A DNA stretch of 64,000 nt from Rhodosalinus halophilus. Its GTDB lineage: Bacteria; Pseudomonadota; Alphaproteobacteria; Rhodobacterales; Rhodobacteraceae. This document shows positions 15,576 through 23,659 of this stretch, one piece after another; positions within the stretch are counted from its first letter, which is position 1; every line of letters starts with the position of its first letter. The notes below the pieces were generated by a model. The model did not search any database, had not been told where the DNA came from, and worked only from the letters and a program-made list of their open reading frames with translations. Position numbers and translations under genes: made by a program. The stretch spans positions 102,555 to 166,554 of the forward strand of contig NZ_QNTQ01000011.1 in the NCBI RefSeq assembly GCF_003298775.1, given 5' to 3'.

Positions 15576-16715
15576 ATGGAGCGGGACGACAGCGACGAGC
15601 GGGGCGGTCTCAGCCTCGCCGAAGAGGGTGGAGAGATCCGCGCCGTCGTGACCGGCGCGCTCGGCCTGCGCGAGCTGCCCGAGTTGCAGGAGCAGCTCGC
15701 CCGCCTCGAGGCGCCCCGGGCGGTGACCTTCGACCTGTCGGACGCGCAGCGGATCGATACCGGCATCGCCTGGGCGCTGCTGCGGGCCCGCGACCGGCTG
15801 GCGGAGGCTGGCGCGCGCACCGAGATCACCGGCGCGCAGGGCGCGGTGGCGCAGATCCTGGACACCGTGCGCGAGGGGCTGCCCAAGCCGCAGGAAGAGC
15901 CTGCGCCGGAGCGCGGGCTGCGGGCCGCGCTGGTCCGCCTGGGCGAGACGGTGGCAGGCGGCGCGCAGTCGTTTTTGGGCTTTCTCGGTCTTCTCGGGCT
16001 CTTCGTCGCGCGGCTTCTGGGCGCCGTCGTCCGCCCGCGCGAGTTCCGGCTGACCGCGCTTCTGCACCACTGCCAGGCGGTGGGCCTTCAGGCCGTGCCG
16101 ATCGTGGCGCTGATGGCCTTCCTGATCGGGGTGGTGCTCGCGTTCCAGGGCGCGGCGCAGCTGCGGCAGTTCGGCGCGGAGGTCTTCGTGGTGGACCTTA
16201 TCGCGATCTCGATCCTGCGCGAGCTGGGCATCCTGCTCACGGCGATCATCGTGGCGGGGCGCACGGCCTCGGCCTTCACCGCCGCGATCGGCTCGATGAA
16301 GATGCGCGAGGAGATCGACGCCATGCGCACGCTGGGCATCGATCCCGGCCACGCGCTGATCGTGCCGCGGGTGCTGGCACTCGTCCTGATGCTTCCGATC
16401 CTCGGGCTGATCGCGAATCTGGCCGGCATCTTCGGCGGCGCGCTCATGTCCTGGATCGAGCTCGGCATCTCGCCCGCGATGTTCATGACGCGCCTCGCCG
16501 AGGGGACGGACGTCACGCACGCCGTCGTGGGCCTGGTGAAGGCGCCGGTCTTCGCGGTGCTGATCGGCGTGATCGGGTGCCGCGCGGGGCTCGGGGTCGG
16601 CAACACCGCCGAATCGCTCGGGCGCATGACATCCTCGGCGGTGGTCGCCGCGATCTTCGCGGTGATCCTCGCCGACGCGCTCTTCTCGATCTTCTTCCAG
16701 CAGATCGGGGTCTGA
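15576..16715 (+). CDS. mlaE: MlaE-type ABC permease with N-terminal STAS (MlaB-like) domain
   Basis: A 379-residue inner-membrane permease of an MCE lipid transporter. Residues about 10-105 form a STAS-like domain (VTFDLSDAQRIDTGIAWALL), the part that is a separate MlaB protein in E. coli. The MlaE core with five to six helices follows (about 140-379), with conserved segments LRELGILLTAIIVAGRTASAFTAAIG region, MKMREEIDAMRTLG and the C-terminal ADALFSIFF. First of four closely spaced genes. It moves lipid or hydrophobic cargo between the inner membrane and the MCE protein; cargo and direction are unknown. Confidence 0.92.
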   Translation: MERDDSDERGGLSLAEEGGEIRAVVTGALGLRELPELQEQLARLEAPRAVTFDLSDAQRIDTGIAWALLRARDRLAEAGARTEITGAQGAVAQILDTVREGLPKPQEEPAPERGLRAALVRLGETVAGGAQSFLGFLGLLGLFVARLLGAVVRPREFRLTALLHHCQAVGLQAVPIVALMAFLIGVVLAFQGAAQLRQFGAEVFVVDLIAISILRELGILLTAIIVAGRTASAFTAAIGSMKMREEIDAMRTLGIDPGHALIVPRVLALVLMLPILGLIANLAGIFGGALMSWIELGISPAMFMTRLAEGTDVTHAVVGLVKAPVFAVLIGVIGCRAGLGVGNTAESLGRMTSSAVVAAIFAVILADALFSIFFQQIGV

Positions 16716-16717
16716 GC

Positions 16718-17503
16718 GTGGCGGAGACGGTCATCGAGGTGCGCGGCCTGCGCAATCAGTTCGGAACCCACGTCGTGCATGACGGACTCGATCTCGACGT
16801 CTATCGCGGCGAGATCCTCGGCGTGGTGGGCGGCTCGGGCACCGGAAAGTCGGTGCTGCTGCGCTCGATCACCGGGCTCATCACGCCGGCCGCCGGTTCC
16901 GTGCGGATGCTCGGCACCGAGATGCGCGGGGCGAGCGAGGCCGAGCTCGACGCGCTGGCCGAGCGGATCGGCGTGATGTTCCAGGACGGGGCGCTCTTCT
17001 CCTCGCTCACGGTCTGCGAGAACGTGATGGTCCCCCTTTCCAACGTCGAGGGACTGGACGCGCGGACGCGCGAGGCGCTGGCGCGGCTGAAGATCTCGCT
17101 CTCCGGGCTGCCGTGGAACGCGGGCGACAAGTTTCCCTCCGAGCTCTCGGGCGGCATGCGAAAGCGCGCGGGGCTCGCGCGCGCCCTCGCCCTAGATCCC
17201 GAGATCGTCTTCCTCGACGAGCCCACGGCCGGGCTCGATCCGATCGGCGCGGCGGCCTTCGACGAGCTGATCCGCGGGCTGTCCCGGGCGCTGGGGCTCA
17301 CCGTGTTCCTCGTCACACACGACCTCGACACGCTCTATGCCACCTGCGACCGCATCGCGGTGCTGGCCGAGAAGCGCGTGCTCGTGACCGGCACGCTCGA
17401 CGACATGCTCGAGGTGGACCACCCCTGGGTCCGGGAATACTTCCTCGGCCCACGGGCGCGCGCGGCGCGCGACGCGATTGCGGCGGGACACGGCAGAGAG
17501 TAA
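16718..17503 (+). CDS. mlaF: MlaF-type ABC transporter ATPase
   Basis: A 261-residue ATPase of the MCE transporter. Walker A is GGSGTGKS (about 37-44), Q-loop MFQDGALFSSLTV, signature LSGGMRKRAGLARAL, Walker B IVFLDEPTAGLDP, and the switch His is in VTHD. The start is GTG at 16718, three bases after the mlaE stop, so coupling is likely; an ATG inside would delete the first beta strand. It drives the permease from the cytosolic face. Confidence 0.93.
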   Translation: MAETVIEVRGLRNQFGTHVVHDGLDLDVYRGEILGVVGGSGTGKSVLLRSITGLITPAAGSVRMLGTEMRGASEAELDALAERIGVMFQDGALFSSLTVCENVMVPLSNVEGLDARTREALARLKISLSGLPWNAGDKFPSELSGGMRKRAGLARALALDPEIVFLDEPTAGLDPIGAAAFDELIRGLSRALGLTVFLVTHDLDTLYATCDRIAVLAEKRVLVTGTLDDMLEVDHPWVREYFLGPRARAARDAIAAGHGRE

Positions 17504-17512
17504 GCCGGAGCG

Positions 17513-19252
17513 ATGGAAACGCGGGCCAACTATCTGCTGATCGGCGCCTTCACCCTCGCGGGTTTTCTGGGGCTGCTAGGGTTCCTGCTGTGGTTCGCGC
17601 GGGTCGAGCTGGACCGGCAGTTCGCCTATTACGACATCTACTTCCCCACGGTCACGGGCCTCTCGAACGCCTCCGAGGTGCGCTTCAGCGGGCTGCCGGT
17701 GGGCCAGGTCGTCGAGGTAGCGCTGGCGCCGGATCAGAGCGGCGAGGTTCGCGTCCGGGTCGAGGTCGATGCCGGCACGCCGGTGCGCACCTCGAGCGTC
17801 GCCACGATCGAGTCGCTTGGCGTCACCGGCCAGAGCTACGTCGGGATCTCCGCGGGCGACCCGCGCGACCCTCTGCTCGAGGCAGTGGCGGAGGAGACGG
17901 TGCCCGACATCCCCGCCGGCCGCTCCGTGCTGCAGACCCTGAGTCAGGACGCCCCCGAGATCCTCGAGGAAATCCTGCAGGTTTCGCGCCGGGTCTCCGA
18001 CCTGCTCGGACCCGAGAACCAGGATCGCGTCGCCAACATCCTCGCGAACGTCGAGAACTCCTCGGCCGAGCTTTCGCAGGCGCTGGAGGATTTCTCCGCC
18101 GTGACAGAGACGATCGCGACGGCGACCGAGGACATCGGCGCCTTCACCTCCCGGCTGGAGGACATCTCTGCGGCGGCGACGACGACGCTGGAGACCGCGG
18201 ACGGCACGCTGCGACAGGTCTCGGACCTGGCAGAGCGCGCCGAGACGACGCTCGAGGTGGGCGACGATGCGCTGCGCAGCGGCCGGCAGACGCTCGACTC
18301 CGCCAACGCCTTCATCGAGACGGATCTGCCGCGCGTCGTCGAGACCCTCGAGTCGACGCTGGCCAGCCTGCGCACCGAGATCGATCGCGTCGGCGGCGAT
18401 GCCTCTGCGATGCTGGCGGAGTTCCGGCAGACCGGAGAGGTCGCCACCGCCCGCCTCGCCGAAGCCGAAGAGACGATCGCCGCGCTGGACCGCGTTCTCG
18501 ACGACACCTCGCGGAGCGTCGCCGCCGTCGAGGCCGCCGCGACCCGCTTCGACACCTTCATCGCCGAGGACGGCACCGCCCTCGTGACCGAGACGCGGGA
18601 TTTCCTCGCCAACGCCAACGAGGTCGCAGAGGCCGCGGTGTCGGTCGCCGAAGAGGATCTGCCCGCGATCCTGCGGGACATCCGCCAGGCCACAGAGACG
18701 GCGGCGCGCACCGTCGAGAGCGTGGGCGCGGATCTCTCGGCGGCGGCCGGGCGGGCCGACGACATCTCGGCGGAGGTGGCCGCCACGCTCGACACCGTCG
18801 GCACGACCTTCGAGAACGCCAACGCAACCCTCGGCCGGATCAATACCGCGCTCGAGACGGGCGAGTCCGCGCTGGCTGCGGCGGAACGCGCCTTCACCAC
18901 GGCCGACAGCGTGATGACCGAGGACGTCCAGCAGGTCGTGACGAGCCTGCAGGACACGCTGGCCCGTCTCGACGAGGCGGTCGCGGCGGTCACGGCGGAC
19001 ATACCGACGATCACCGACGAGATACGCCAGACCGCCGAGCGCGCCAATGCCGCCTTCGCACAGGTGGAACGCACGGCGGGCGACCTCGGGCCCTCGCTTC
19101 AGGCCTTCGCGAACGACGGCCTGCCGCAATACACGCGGCTCGGCCGCGAGGCGCGCGAACTCGTCGAGAACCTTCAGACGCTCGCCCGCCAGATCCAGCG
19201 CGACCCGGCGCGCTACTTCCTCGGCCGCGACGCGCCCGCCTACCGAAGATGA
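17513..19252 (+). CDS. mlaD: MCE-domain protein (MlaD family) with long helical C-terminal domain
   Basis: A 579-residue periplasmic protein anchored by one N-terminal helix (about 7-27). A single MCE domain follows (about 37-115: FPTVTGLSNASEVRFSGL). Residues about 140-560 are Ala/Glu/Thr-rich and repeat motifs such as TLETADGTL, TLEVGDDAL and ALETGESAL, predicting long amphipathic helices. E. coli MlaD is 183 residues, so this protein belongs to the needle-forming type, where six copies could build a tunnel across the periplasm. The tail ends RYFLGRDAPAYRR. Coding overlaps the downstream lipoprotein by 4 bases. Confidence 0.9.
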   Translation: METRANYLLIGAFTLAGFLGLLGFLLWFARVELDRQFAYYDIYFPTVTGLSNASEVRFSGLPVGQVVEVALAPDQSGEVRVRVEVDAGTPVRTSSVATIESLGVTGQSYVGISAGDPRDPLLEAVAEETVPDIPAGRSVLQTLSQDAPEILEEILQVSRRVSDLLGPENQDRVANILANVENSSAELSQALEDFSAVTETIATATEDIGAFTSRLEDISAAATTTLETADGTLRQVSDLAERAETTLEVGDDALRSGRQTLDSANAFIETDLPRVVETLESTLASLRTEIDRVGGDASAMLAEFRQTGEVATARLAEAEETIAALDRVLDDTSRSVAAVEAAATRFDTFIAEDGTALVTETRDFLANANEVAEAAVSVAEEDLPAILRDIRQATETAARTVESVGADLSAAAGRADDISAEVAATLDTVGTTFENANATLGRINTALETGESALAAAERAFTTADSVMTEDVQQVVTSLQDTLARLDEAVAAVTADIPTITDEIRQTAERANAAFAQVERTAGDLGPSLQAFANDGLPQYTRLGREARELVENLQTLARQIQRDPARYFLGRDAPAYRR

Positions 19253-19890
19253 GGTTCGCCATGCTCCGCCCGCTGCTTCTTTGCCTCGCCCTCACCGCGC
19301 TGTCGGGCTGCGCCGCGCTCGGCGCCCTGGGACGCGCGACCGAGCCGCTCGACGTGCATGAACTGCGCGCCCCCGAGACCACGCCGGTCGCCGCCGCCAG
19401 CCAGGGTATCCAGCTGGTCGTCGAGGTGCCCGCGGCCGGCGGCGCGATCGCGACGGACCGGATTCTCGTGCGCACCGGCGACACCCAGGTGGCCTATCTG
19501 CCCGACGCACGCTGGAGCGAGGAGGCGCCGGTGATGCTCCAGTCCGCGATGGTCGAGACCTTCCTGCGCGCCGACGCCTTCCGCTACGTCGGGCGCCGTC
19601 CGCTCGGCGCTGCGGGCGACATCGCGCTGGTGAGCGAACTGGTGGATTTCGGCGCGCGCGCCGCACCCGACGGCGAAAGCGCGGTCGTCGAGATGACCCT
19701 CGTCGCGCGGCTGGTGCGCGAAGAGGATGCCGCCGTCACCGCCTCGCGCAGCTTCGCCCGCTCCGTCGAGGTTTCGGACACCTCCACCCCGGCGCTCCTG
19801 GCGGGCTTCGACCGGGTCTCGGACGCGGTGCTGACCGACCTCGCGCGGTGGGTCTTTCGGGCCCGCGGGCTGCGCACGGCGGAATCCTGA
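19249..19890 (+). CDS. ABC-type transport auxiliary lipoprotein (PqiC-like)
   Basis: A 213-residue lipoprotein. The signal peptide ends in the lipobox LSGC (Cys21), followed by CAALGALGRATEPLDVHEL. The body matches the DUF330/PqiC-type lipoproteins that sit in the outer membrane and receive the end of an MCE tunnel. The start ATG overlaps the mlaD stop (ATGA); a second ATG 12 bases on is possible. Last gene of the operon. With it, the operon has permease, ATPase, MCE tunnel and outer-membrane lipoprotein but no MlaC shuttle, so direct tunnel transport is likely. Confidence 0.85.
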   Translation: MRFAMLRPLLLCLALTALSGCAALGALGRATEPLDVHELRAPETTPVAAASQGIQLVVEVPAAGGAIATDRILVRTGDTQVAYLPDARWSEEAPVMLQSAMVETFLRADAFRYVGRRPLGAAGDIALVSELVDFGARAAPDGESAVVEMTLVARLVREEDAAVTASRSFARSVEVSDTSTPALLAGFDRVSDAVLTDLARWVFRARGLRTAES

Positions 19891-19908
19891 CGCGCTGCGG
19901 CCGGCCTT

Positions 19909-19937
19909 TTGCAATCGCAGGCCCGCAGCGGCATAGT
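19909..19937 (+). promoter_or_regulatory. Candidate promoter for the nitrile hydratase genes
   Basis: TTGCAA (19909-19914), 17 bases, CATAGT (19932-19937). Transcription would start near 19944, within the ribosome binding site, leaving only about 11 bases of leader, which weakens the call. The alternative is read-through from the MCE operon 64 bases upstream. Confidence 0.28.
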
Positions 19938-19954
19938 CGCGGAAGGAGGAAGCG

Positions 19955-20569
19955 ATGCACGATCACCATGACCACGGCGGCAGCGAATTCGACGACATGA
20001 CGGCGCGGGTCCGCGCGCTGGAGACCGTGCTCGTCGAAAAGGGCCTGGTGGACCCGGCCGCGGTGGACGAGATTGTCGAGACCTACGAAAACAGGGTCGG
20101 CCCGCGCAACGGCGCGGCGGTCGTCGCGCGGGCCTGGACCGACCCGGCCTTCGCCGAGCGGCTGCGCCGGGACGCGACCGAGGCGATCGCCGCGATGGGC
20201 TTCGGCGGCCGACAGGGCGAGCACATGGTCGCGGTCTTCAACACGCCCGAAGAGCACAACCTGGTCGTCTGCACGCTCTGCTCCTGCTACCCGTGGCCGG
20301 TGCTCGGGCTGCCGCCGGCGTGGTACAAGTCGCCCGACTACCGGGCGCGCGCCGTGCGCGAACCGCGCGCGGTCCTGGCCGAGTTCGGCGTCCGCCTGCC
20401 GGAAGAGACCCGCATCCGGGTCTGGGATTCGACGGCCGAGATCCGCTATCTCGTGATCCCCGAGCGCCCCGCCGGCACCGAGGGGATGGACGAAGCGGCG
20501 CTGGCCGCGCTCGTCACCCGCGACAGCATGATCGGCTGCGGCCAGCCCCGCGCGCCGGAGACGGCATGA
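19955..20569 (+). CDS. nthA: Nitrile hydratase alpha subunit, cobalt type
   Basis: Converts nitriles to amides in the cytosol as an alpha-beta heterodimer. The metal-claw motif is C106-T-L-C-S-C111; Thr at the second position marks the non-corrin cobalt type, whereas iron enzymes have Ser. C109 and C111 would be oxidised to sulfinic and sulfenic acids. The 204 residues match family size. The His-rich N-terminus (MHDHHDHGG) is common in these subunits. GGAAGGAGGA precedes the ATG. The beta subunit start overlaps its stop (ATGA). No amidase follows in this window, so the amide product must be handled elsewhere. Confidence 0.95.
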   Translation: MHDHHDHGGSEFDDMTARVRALETVLVEKGLVDPAAVDEIVETYENRVGPRNGAAVVARAWTDPAFAERLRRDATEAIAAMGFGGRQGEHMVAVFNTPEEHNLVVCTLCSCYPWPVLGLPPAWYKSPDYRARAVREPRAVLAEFGVRLPEETRIRVWDSTAEIRYLVIPERPAGTEGMDEAALAALVTRDSMIGCGQPRAPETA

Positions 20570-21222
20570 ACGGCCCGCAGGACGTGGGCGGCCGCCACGG
20601 CTTCGGGCGCGTCGTGCCCGAGGACGAGAGCCTGCGCTTTCATGCCGACTGGGAGAAGCGCGTGCTGGGCCTGACGCTGGCCTCGGCCGCGCTCGGCTAC
20701 TGGACGCTCGACGCGTCTCGGCACGCCCGAGAGAGCCTGCACCCGGCGACCTACTACACCGCCAGCTACTACGAGATATGGCTGCGCGCGCTCGAATCGC
20801 TGCTGCAACGCTCGGGCGAGGTGACACCGGACGAGCTGGCGGAGGGCCGCGCGCACCGCACCGGCCTGCGTGCGGACCGGCGCCTGCGGCCGGATGCCGT
20901 GGGCGCGGCGCTCGCCCGTGGCGGGCCGACCCTCCGCGAGGGGCCGGCCCCCGCCTTCGCCGTGGGCGATCGCGTGCGCACGCGCAACCACCAGCCAGCG
21001 GGTCACACCCGTCTGCCATCCTACGCGCGCGGCGCGGCAGGCGTGATCGAGGCGGTGCACGGCTGTCATGTCTTCCCCGACACCCATGCGCACGGCCTGG
21101 GCGAGGCTCCCTGCCCGCTCTACACCGTCCGCTTCGACGCCGCCGAGCTCTACGGCGCGGCGGCGGAGCCCGGCCTGATCGTCAGCATCGACGCCTGGGA
21201 GCCCTATCTTGACCCCGCCTGA
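20566..21222 (+). CDS. nthB: Nitrile hydratase beta subunit
   Basis: A 218-residue partner of the alpha subunit. It opens with the typical [14 protein letters not shown], has the helical region [15 protein letters not shown], and a C-terminal SH3-like barrel ([11 protein letters not shown] to [12 protein letters not shown]) that contacts the metal site. Overlaps nthA by 4 bases and the accessory gene by 14, so the three are translated from one message. Full length and intact. Confidence 0.94.
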   Translation: MNGPQDVGGRHGFGRVVPEDESLRFHADWEKRVLGLTLASAALGYWTLDASRHARESLHPATYYTASYYEIWLRALESLLQRSGEVTPDELAEGRAHRTGLRADRRLRPDAVGAALARGGPTLREGPAPAFAVGDRVRTRNHQPAGHTRLPSYARGAAGVIEAVHGCHVFPDTHAHGLGEAPCPLYTVRFDAAELYGAAAEPGLIVSIDAWEPYLDPA

Positions 21223-21517
21223 CGCCCCCTTCGAGGAACCCTGGCAGGCACAGCTCTTCGCGCTGACGGTGGCGCTCAACGAGGCGGGGCATTTCGACTG
21301 GTCCGAATGGACCGACATCTTCGGTCCCCGGGTGCGGCATGCCGAGGCGGAGACCTATTGGCAGGTCTGGTCGGAGGCGCTCGTCGCGCTGCTCGAGCGC
21401 AAGGGCATCGCCGGAGCCGAAGAGATCGCGGCGCTGGCGGCGCGCTGGCAGGCCGCCGCACGCGCCACGCCGCACGGCCGTCCGATCACGCTCGACGCGG
21501 GCGGCGCGCATGACTGA
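21209..21517 (+). CDS. Nitrile hydratase accessory protein (cobalt-type activator)
   Basis: A 102-residue protein related to the P14K-type activators that deliver cobalt and swap in the matured alpha subunit. Conserved features: PFEEPWQAQLFALTVAL, HFDWSEWTDIFG and TYWQVWSEALVALL; the last two resemble the N-terminal region of the beta subunit, as expected. It starts inside nthB, overlapping by 14 bases. Its presence makes it likely the enzyme is produced in active form. Confidence 0.88.
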   Translation: MTPPDAPFEEPWQAQLFALTVALNEAGHFDWSEWTDIFGPRVRHAEAETYWQVWSEALVALLERKGIAGAEEIAALAARWQAAARATPHGRPITLDAGGAHD

Positions 21518-21519
21518 AA

Positions 21520-21544
21520 CCGGCAGGAACCGCGGCTCTGCCGG
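21520..21544. terminator. Hairpin between convergent nitrile hydratase and membrane-protein genes
   Basis: CCGGCAG (21520-21526) pairs with CTGCCGG (21538-21544) across an 11-base loop, 2 bases after the accessory-gene stop. No T-run follows, so it is only a possible terminator. Confidence 0.3.
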
Positions 21545-21568
21545 CCGCGAAGAGACCATCGCGCCCGT

Positions 21569-22039
21569 TCATCCGGCATGAGCGCGGTCTTCCGCGGCCC
21601 GCGCGGCCATCCCGCCGGCCGCCATGCCGGCGGCCATCGCCGCGAGCGAAACGCCGACGGAACGCGGAGAGAGCGCCAGTTCCCAGCCGGGCGAGAGCCG
21701 GCGCGGCAGAAGCCCGTAGTCCAGACCCGCCGCCAGCGCGCCGGTGGCGGCCGCTCCGGGCACGACGGCCTTCGAGACCGAACGGCGGCGCTCGAGCCAG
21801 GCGCCGAACAGCCCGCCCCACATCATGCCGGCCGCCACGTTCGTCGCGGCGCCCAGGCCGGTATGGGCGAGATCCGGGTCCGCGCGTCGCCCGGCCGCGT
21901 CGCCGTGAAGCCAGTGGCTGGTCGCATTGACCGGGCGCCAGGGGCTCTCTCCCTCGGCCCGCGCAGAGAGCATGGTCGCGGCCGTCGAGGCTAGCGCAGC
22001 ACCGGCGCCGCAGTAGAGCGCATATCTCAGAACCGACAT
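21569..22039 (-). CDS. Glycine/alanine-rich membrane protein of unknown function
   Basis: Encodes 156 residues with about four hydrophobic segments (3-25, 66-84, 93-112, 125-147) separated by short loops; the loop SPWRPVNATSHWLHGDAA is the most distinctive part. I do not recognise a named family. A GGAGG site precedes the start. A candidate EcfG-type promoter (22094-22069, minus strand) ends about 30 bases upstream, so general-stress control is possible. Confidence 0.65.
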   Translation of the reverse strand: MSVLRYALYCGAGAALASTAATMLSARAEGESPWRPVNATSHWLHGDAAGRRADPDLAHTGLGAATNVAAGMMWGGLFGAWLERRRSVSKAVVPGAAATGALAAGLDYGLLPRRLSPGWELALSPRSVGVSLAAMAAGMAAGGMAARAAEDRAHAG

Positions 22040-22068
22040 CTCGGATCGCCTCCTTTCCCCGTTAGGCG

Positions 22069-22094
22069 AACCACCCGACGCGCGCGCAGGTTCC
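22069..22094 (-). promoter_or_regulatory. Candidate EcfG-type (general stress) promoter, near-consensus
   Basis: On the minus strand GGAAC (22094-22090), 17 bases, GGTT (22072-22069). The consensus is GGAAC-N16/17-CGTT, so the -10 has one mismatch. The position, 30 bases from the membrane-protein ATG, and the nearby phyR support it. It also lies just after the end of the GNAT gene. Confidence 0.42.
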
Positions 22095-22553
22095 TCAGTC
22101 CAGATCGCGGCGCATCGTCGCCATGCCGTTGCGGCGCGACAGTTCTTCGTATCCCGCGGAACGGTAGAGATGCAGCGCGGCCGGATTGTCGAGCTCGACC
22201 TTGAGCGTGATGGTCAGCGCGCCGAGCTCGCGCGCGGCCTCCTCGGCCAGTTCCGCGAGTTGCCCGCCCGTGCCGCCCCGGGAGGCCTCCTCCACGAAGA
22301 CGTAGGCCAAGTGCCGCACCTCGGGGCCGACGCCCACGCGGAGCGCGAAGAAACCCACCTCACGCCCCGCCGCGTCCACGAGGTAGAAGGATTCGTCGTC
22401 CGCCTCGCCCAGCCACTTCTCTCGCCATTCGTCCGGATCGAAGGGATGCTTGGCGCTCGGGTTCACGAGCGCGAGGTCGGCGGGGCCGGCCAGCAGCCGC
22501 GCGAGAGGCGCGAGATCGCGCTCGCGGTTGCGCCGAATGGCGAGTTCCGTCAT
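22095..22553 (-). CDS. GNAT-family N-acetyltransferase
   Basis: A 152-residue acetyl-CoA-dependent acetyltransferase. The acetyl-CoA binding motif A is seen as FVEEASRGGTGGQLAELAEEAA (an Arg-x-x-Gly-x-Gly variant at about residues 90-97), and motif B as LDNPAALHLYRSAGYEEL near 130-147. Substrate unknown. It is divergent from phyR with a 210-base gap. No partner gene suggests a toxin-antitoxin role. Confidence 0.85.
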   Translation of the reverse strand: MTELAIRRNRERDLAPLARLLAGPADLALVNPSAKHPFDPDEWREKWLGEADDESFYLVDAAGREVGFFALRVGVGPEVRHLAYVFVEEASRGGTGGQLAELAEEAARELGALTITLKVELDNPAALHLYRSAGYEELSRRNGMATMRRDLD

Positions 22554-22705
22554 GCCGTCCTCCGTTGCGTATCGCCGGGGCCGTGCCTCTCACGGCAGAG
22601 CCGCGAGTCCAACCCGGGCATGAACCGCCCGCCGCGGCGGCACGGTGGCCGCGCGCGGACAGAAGCGAGAGGCGCGCGGGAAAGGGACTTGCACGCATTT
22701 TCGCG

Positions 22706-22731
22706 GGAACCGAACCGTGCGATTGCGCGTT
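22706..22731 (+). promoter_or_regulatory. EcfG-type promoter of phyR
   Basis: GGAAC (22706-22710), exactly 17 bases, CGTT (22728-22731): a full match to the alphaproteobacterial general-stress sigma factor consensus. It ends 32 bases before the phyR ATG. It would place phyR under positive feedback by EcfG. Confidence 0.82.
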
Positions 22732-22763
22732 AACACCCTGACTGGGATTGAAGGGGAGAGACG

Positions 22764-23573
22764 ATGACCGACGCAGAACCCTCCGCGAACCGGACCGACG
22801 CGCTCGGCGAGGCGCTGCCCTATTTGCGCCGCTACGCGCGCGCGCTCACCGGTCGGCAAGCCAGCGGGGACCGTTACGCCGCCGCGGCGCTCGAGGCGCT
22901 GCTCGAGGACGATTCGGCGCTCGACCGCTTCCCCCCGCGGATCGCGCTGTTTCATGTCTTCCATCGGCTCTGGGTCAGCGCCGGCGCGCCGGTCGCGGAG
23001 ACTCCCGAGGGGCTCGAGGCGGCCGCGCAGCGCCATCTGGCGCAACTCACGCCCAACAGCCGCGAGGCGTTGCTGCTGCACGCGGTCGAGGGATTTCCCC
23101 TGGACGAACTGTCGCAGGTTCTCGAGGTGTCGCAGGAAGAGGCTCGCGACCTGGTCGAGATCGCCCGCCGCGAGATGAGCGACGTGACCGCCGGCAAGGT
23201 GCTGATCGTCGAGGACGAGGCCATCATCGCGATGGATCTCGAATCGGTCGTGGCCGACCTGGGCCACAAGGTGACCGGCGTGGCCCGCACCCGCGACCGG
23301 GCCGTCGAGCTCGCGAAGGTCGAGGCGCCCGATCTGGTCCTGTGCGATATCCAGCTCGCGGACAATTCCTCGGGGATCGACGCCGCCAACGACATCCTCG
23401 AGGCCCTGGGCGAGCGGCCGGTGATCTTCATCACGGCGTTCCCCGAGCGGCTGCTGACGGGCGAGCGCCCGGAACCCGCCTTCCTGATCGCCAAGCCCTA
23501 TTCCGAGGAACAGGTGCGCTCGGCCGTCAGCCAGGCGATGTTCTTCTCCTCGACCGAGACGCTGCGGGCCTGA
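22764..23573 (+). CDS. phyR: PhyR general stress anti-anti-sigma response regulator
   Basis: A 269-residue protein with an N-terminal sigma-like domain (about 14-137, sigma2- and sigma4-like regions including LTPNSREALLLHAVEGF and LDELSQVLEVSQEEA) and a C-terminal receiver (about 145-262). The receiver has acidic E150-D151, phosphoacceptor D195 (LCDIQLAD) and the conserved Lys in IAKPYS. When phosphorylated, PhyR binds the anti-sigma NepR and frees EcfG. Usually nepR and ecfG lie beside phyR; here neither does. The frame starts after an AGGGGAGAG site. Convergent with ychF. Confidence 0.95.
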   Translation: MTDAEPSANRTDALGEALPYLRRYARALTGRQASGDRYAAAALEALLEDDSALDRFPPRIALFHVFHRLWVSAGAPVAETPEGLEAAAQRHLAQLTPNSREALLLHAVEGFPLDELSQVLEVSQEEARDLVEIARREMSDVTAGKVLIVEDEAIIAMDLESVVADLGHKVTGVARTRDRAVELAKVEAPDLVLCDIQLADNSSGIDAANDILEALGERPVIFITAFPERLLTGERPEPAFLIAKPYSEEQVRSAVSQAMFFSSTETLRA

Positions 23574-23659
23574 CGCGAAAGGCGGCGCCGGCCCCATTGG
23601 GCCCGCGCCGACGATGCGGCCGGCCACCGGCACCGGCCAGATCGACGGCCCGGGCGGCG

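Noticed and set aside
22590..22640. tRNA-like tail (GAGTCCAACCCGGGC) upstream of phyR
   Set aside because: No acceptor stem, anticodon arm or complete T-loop could be built on either strand.
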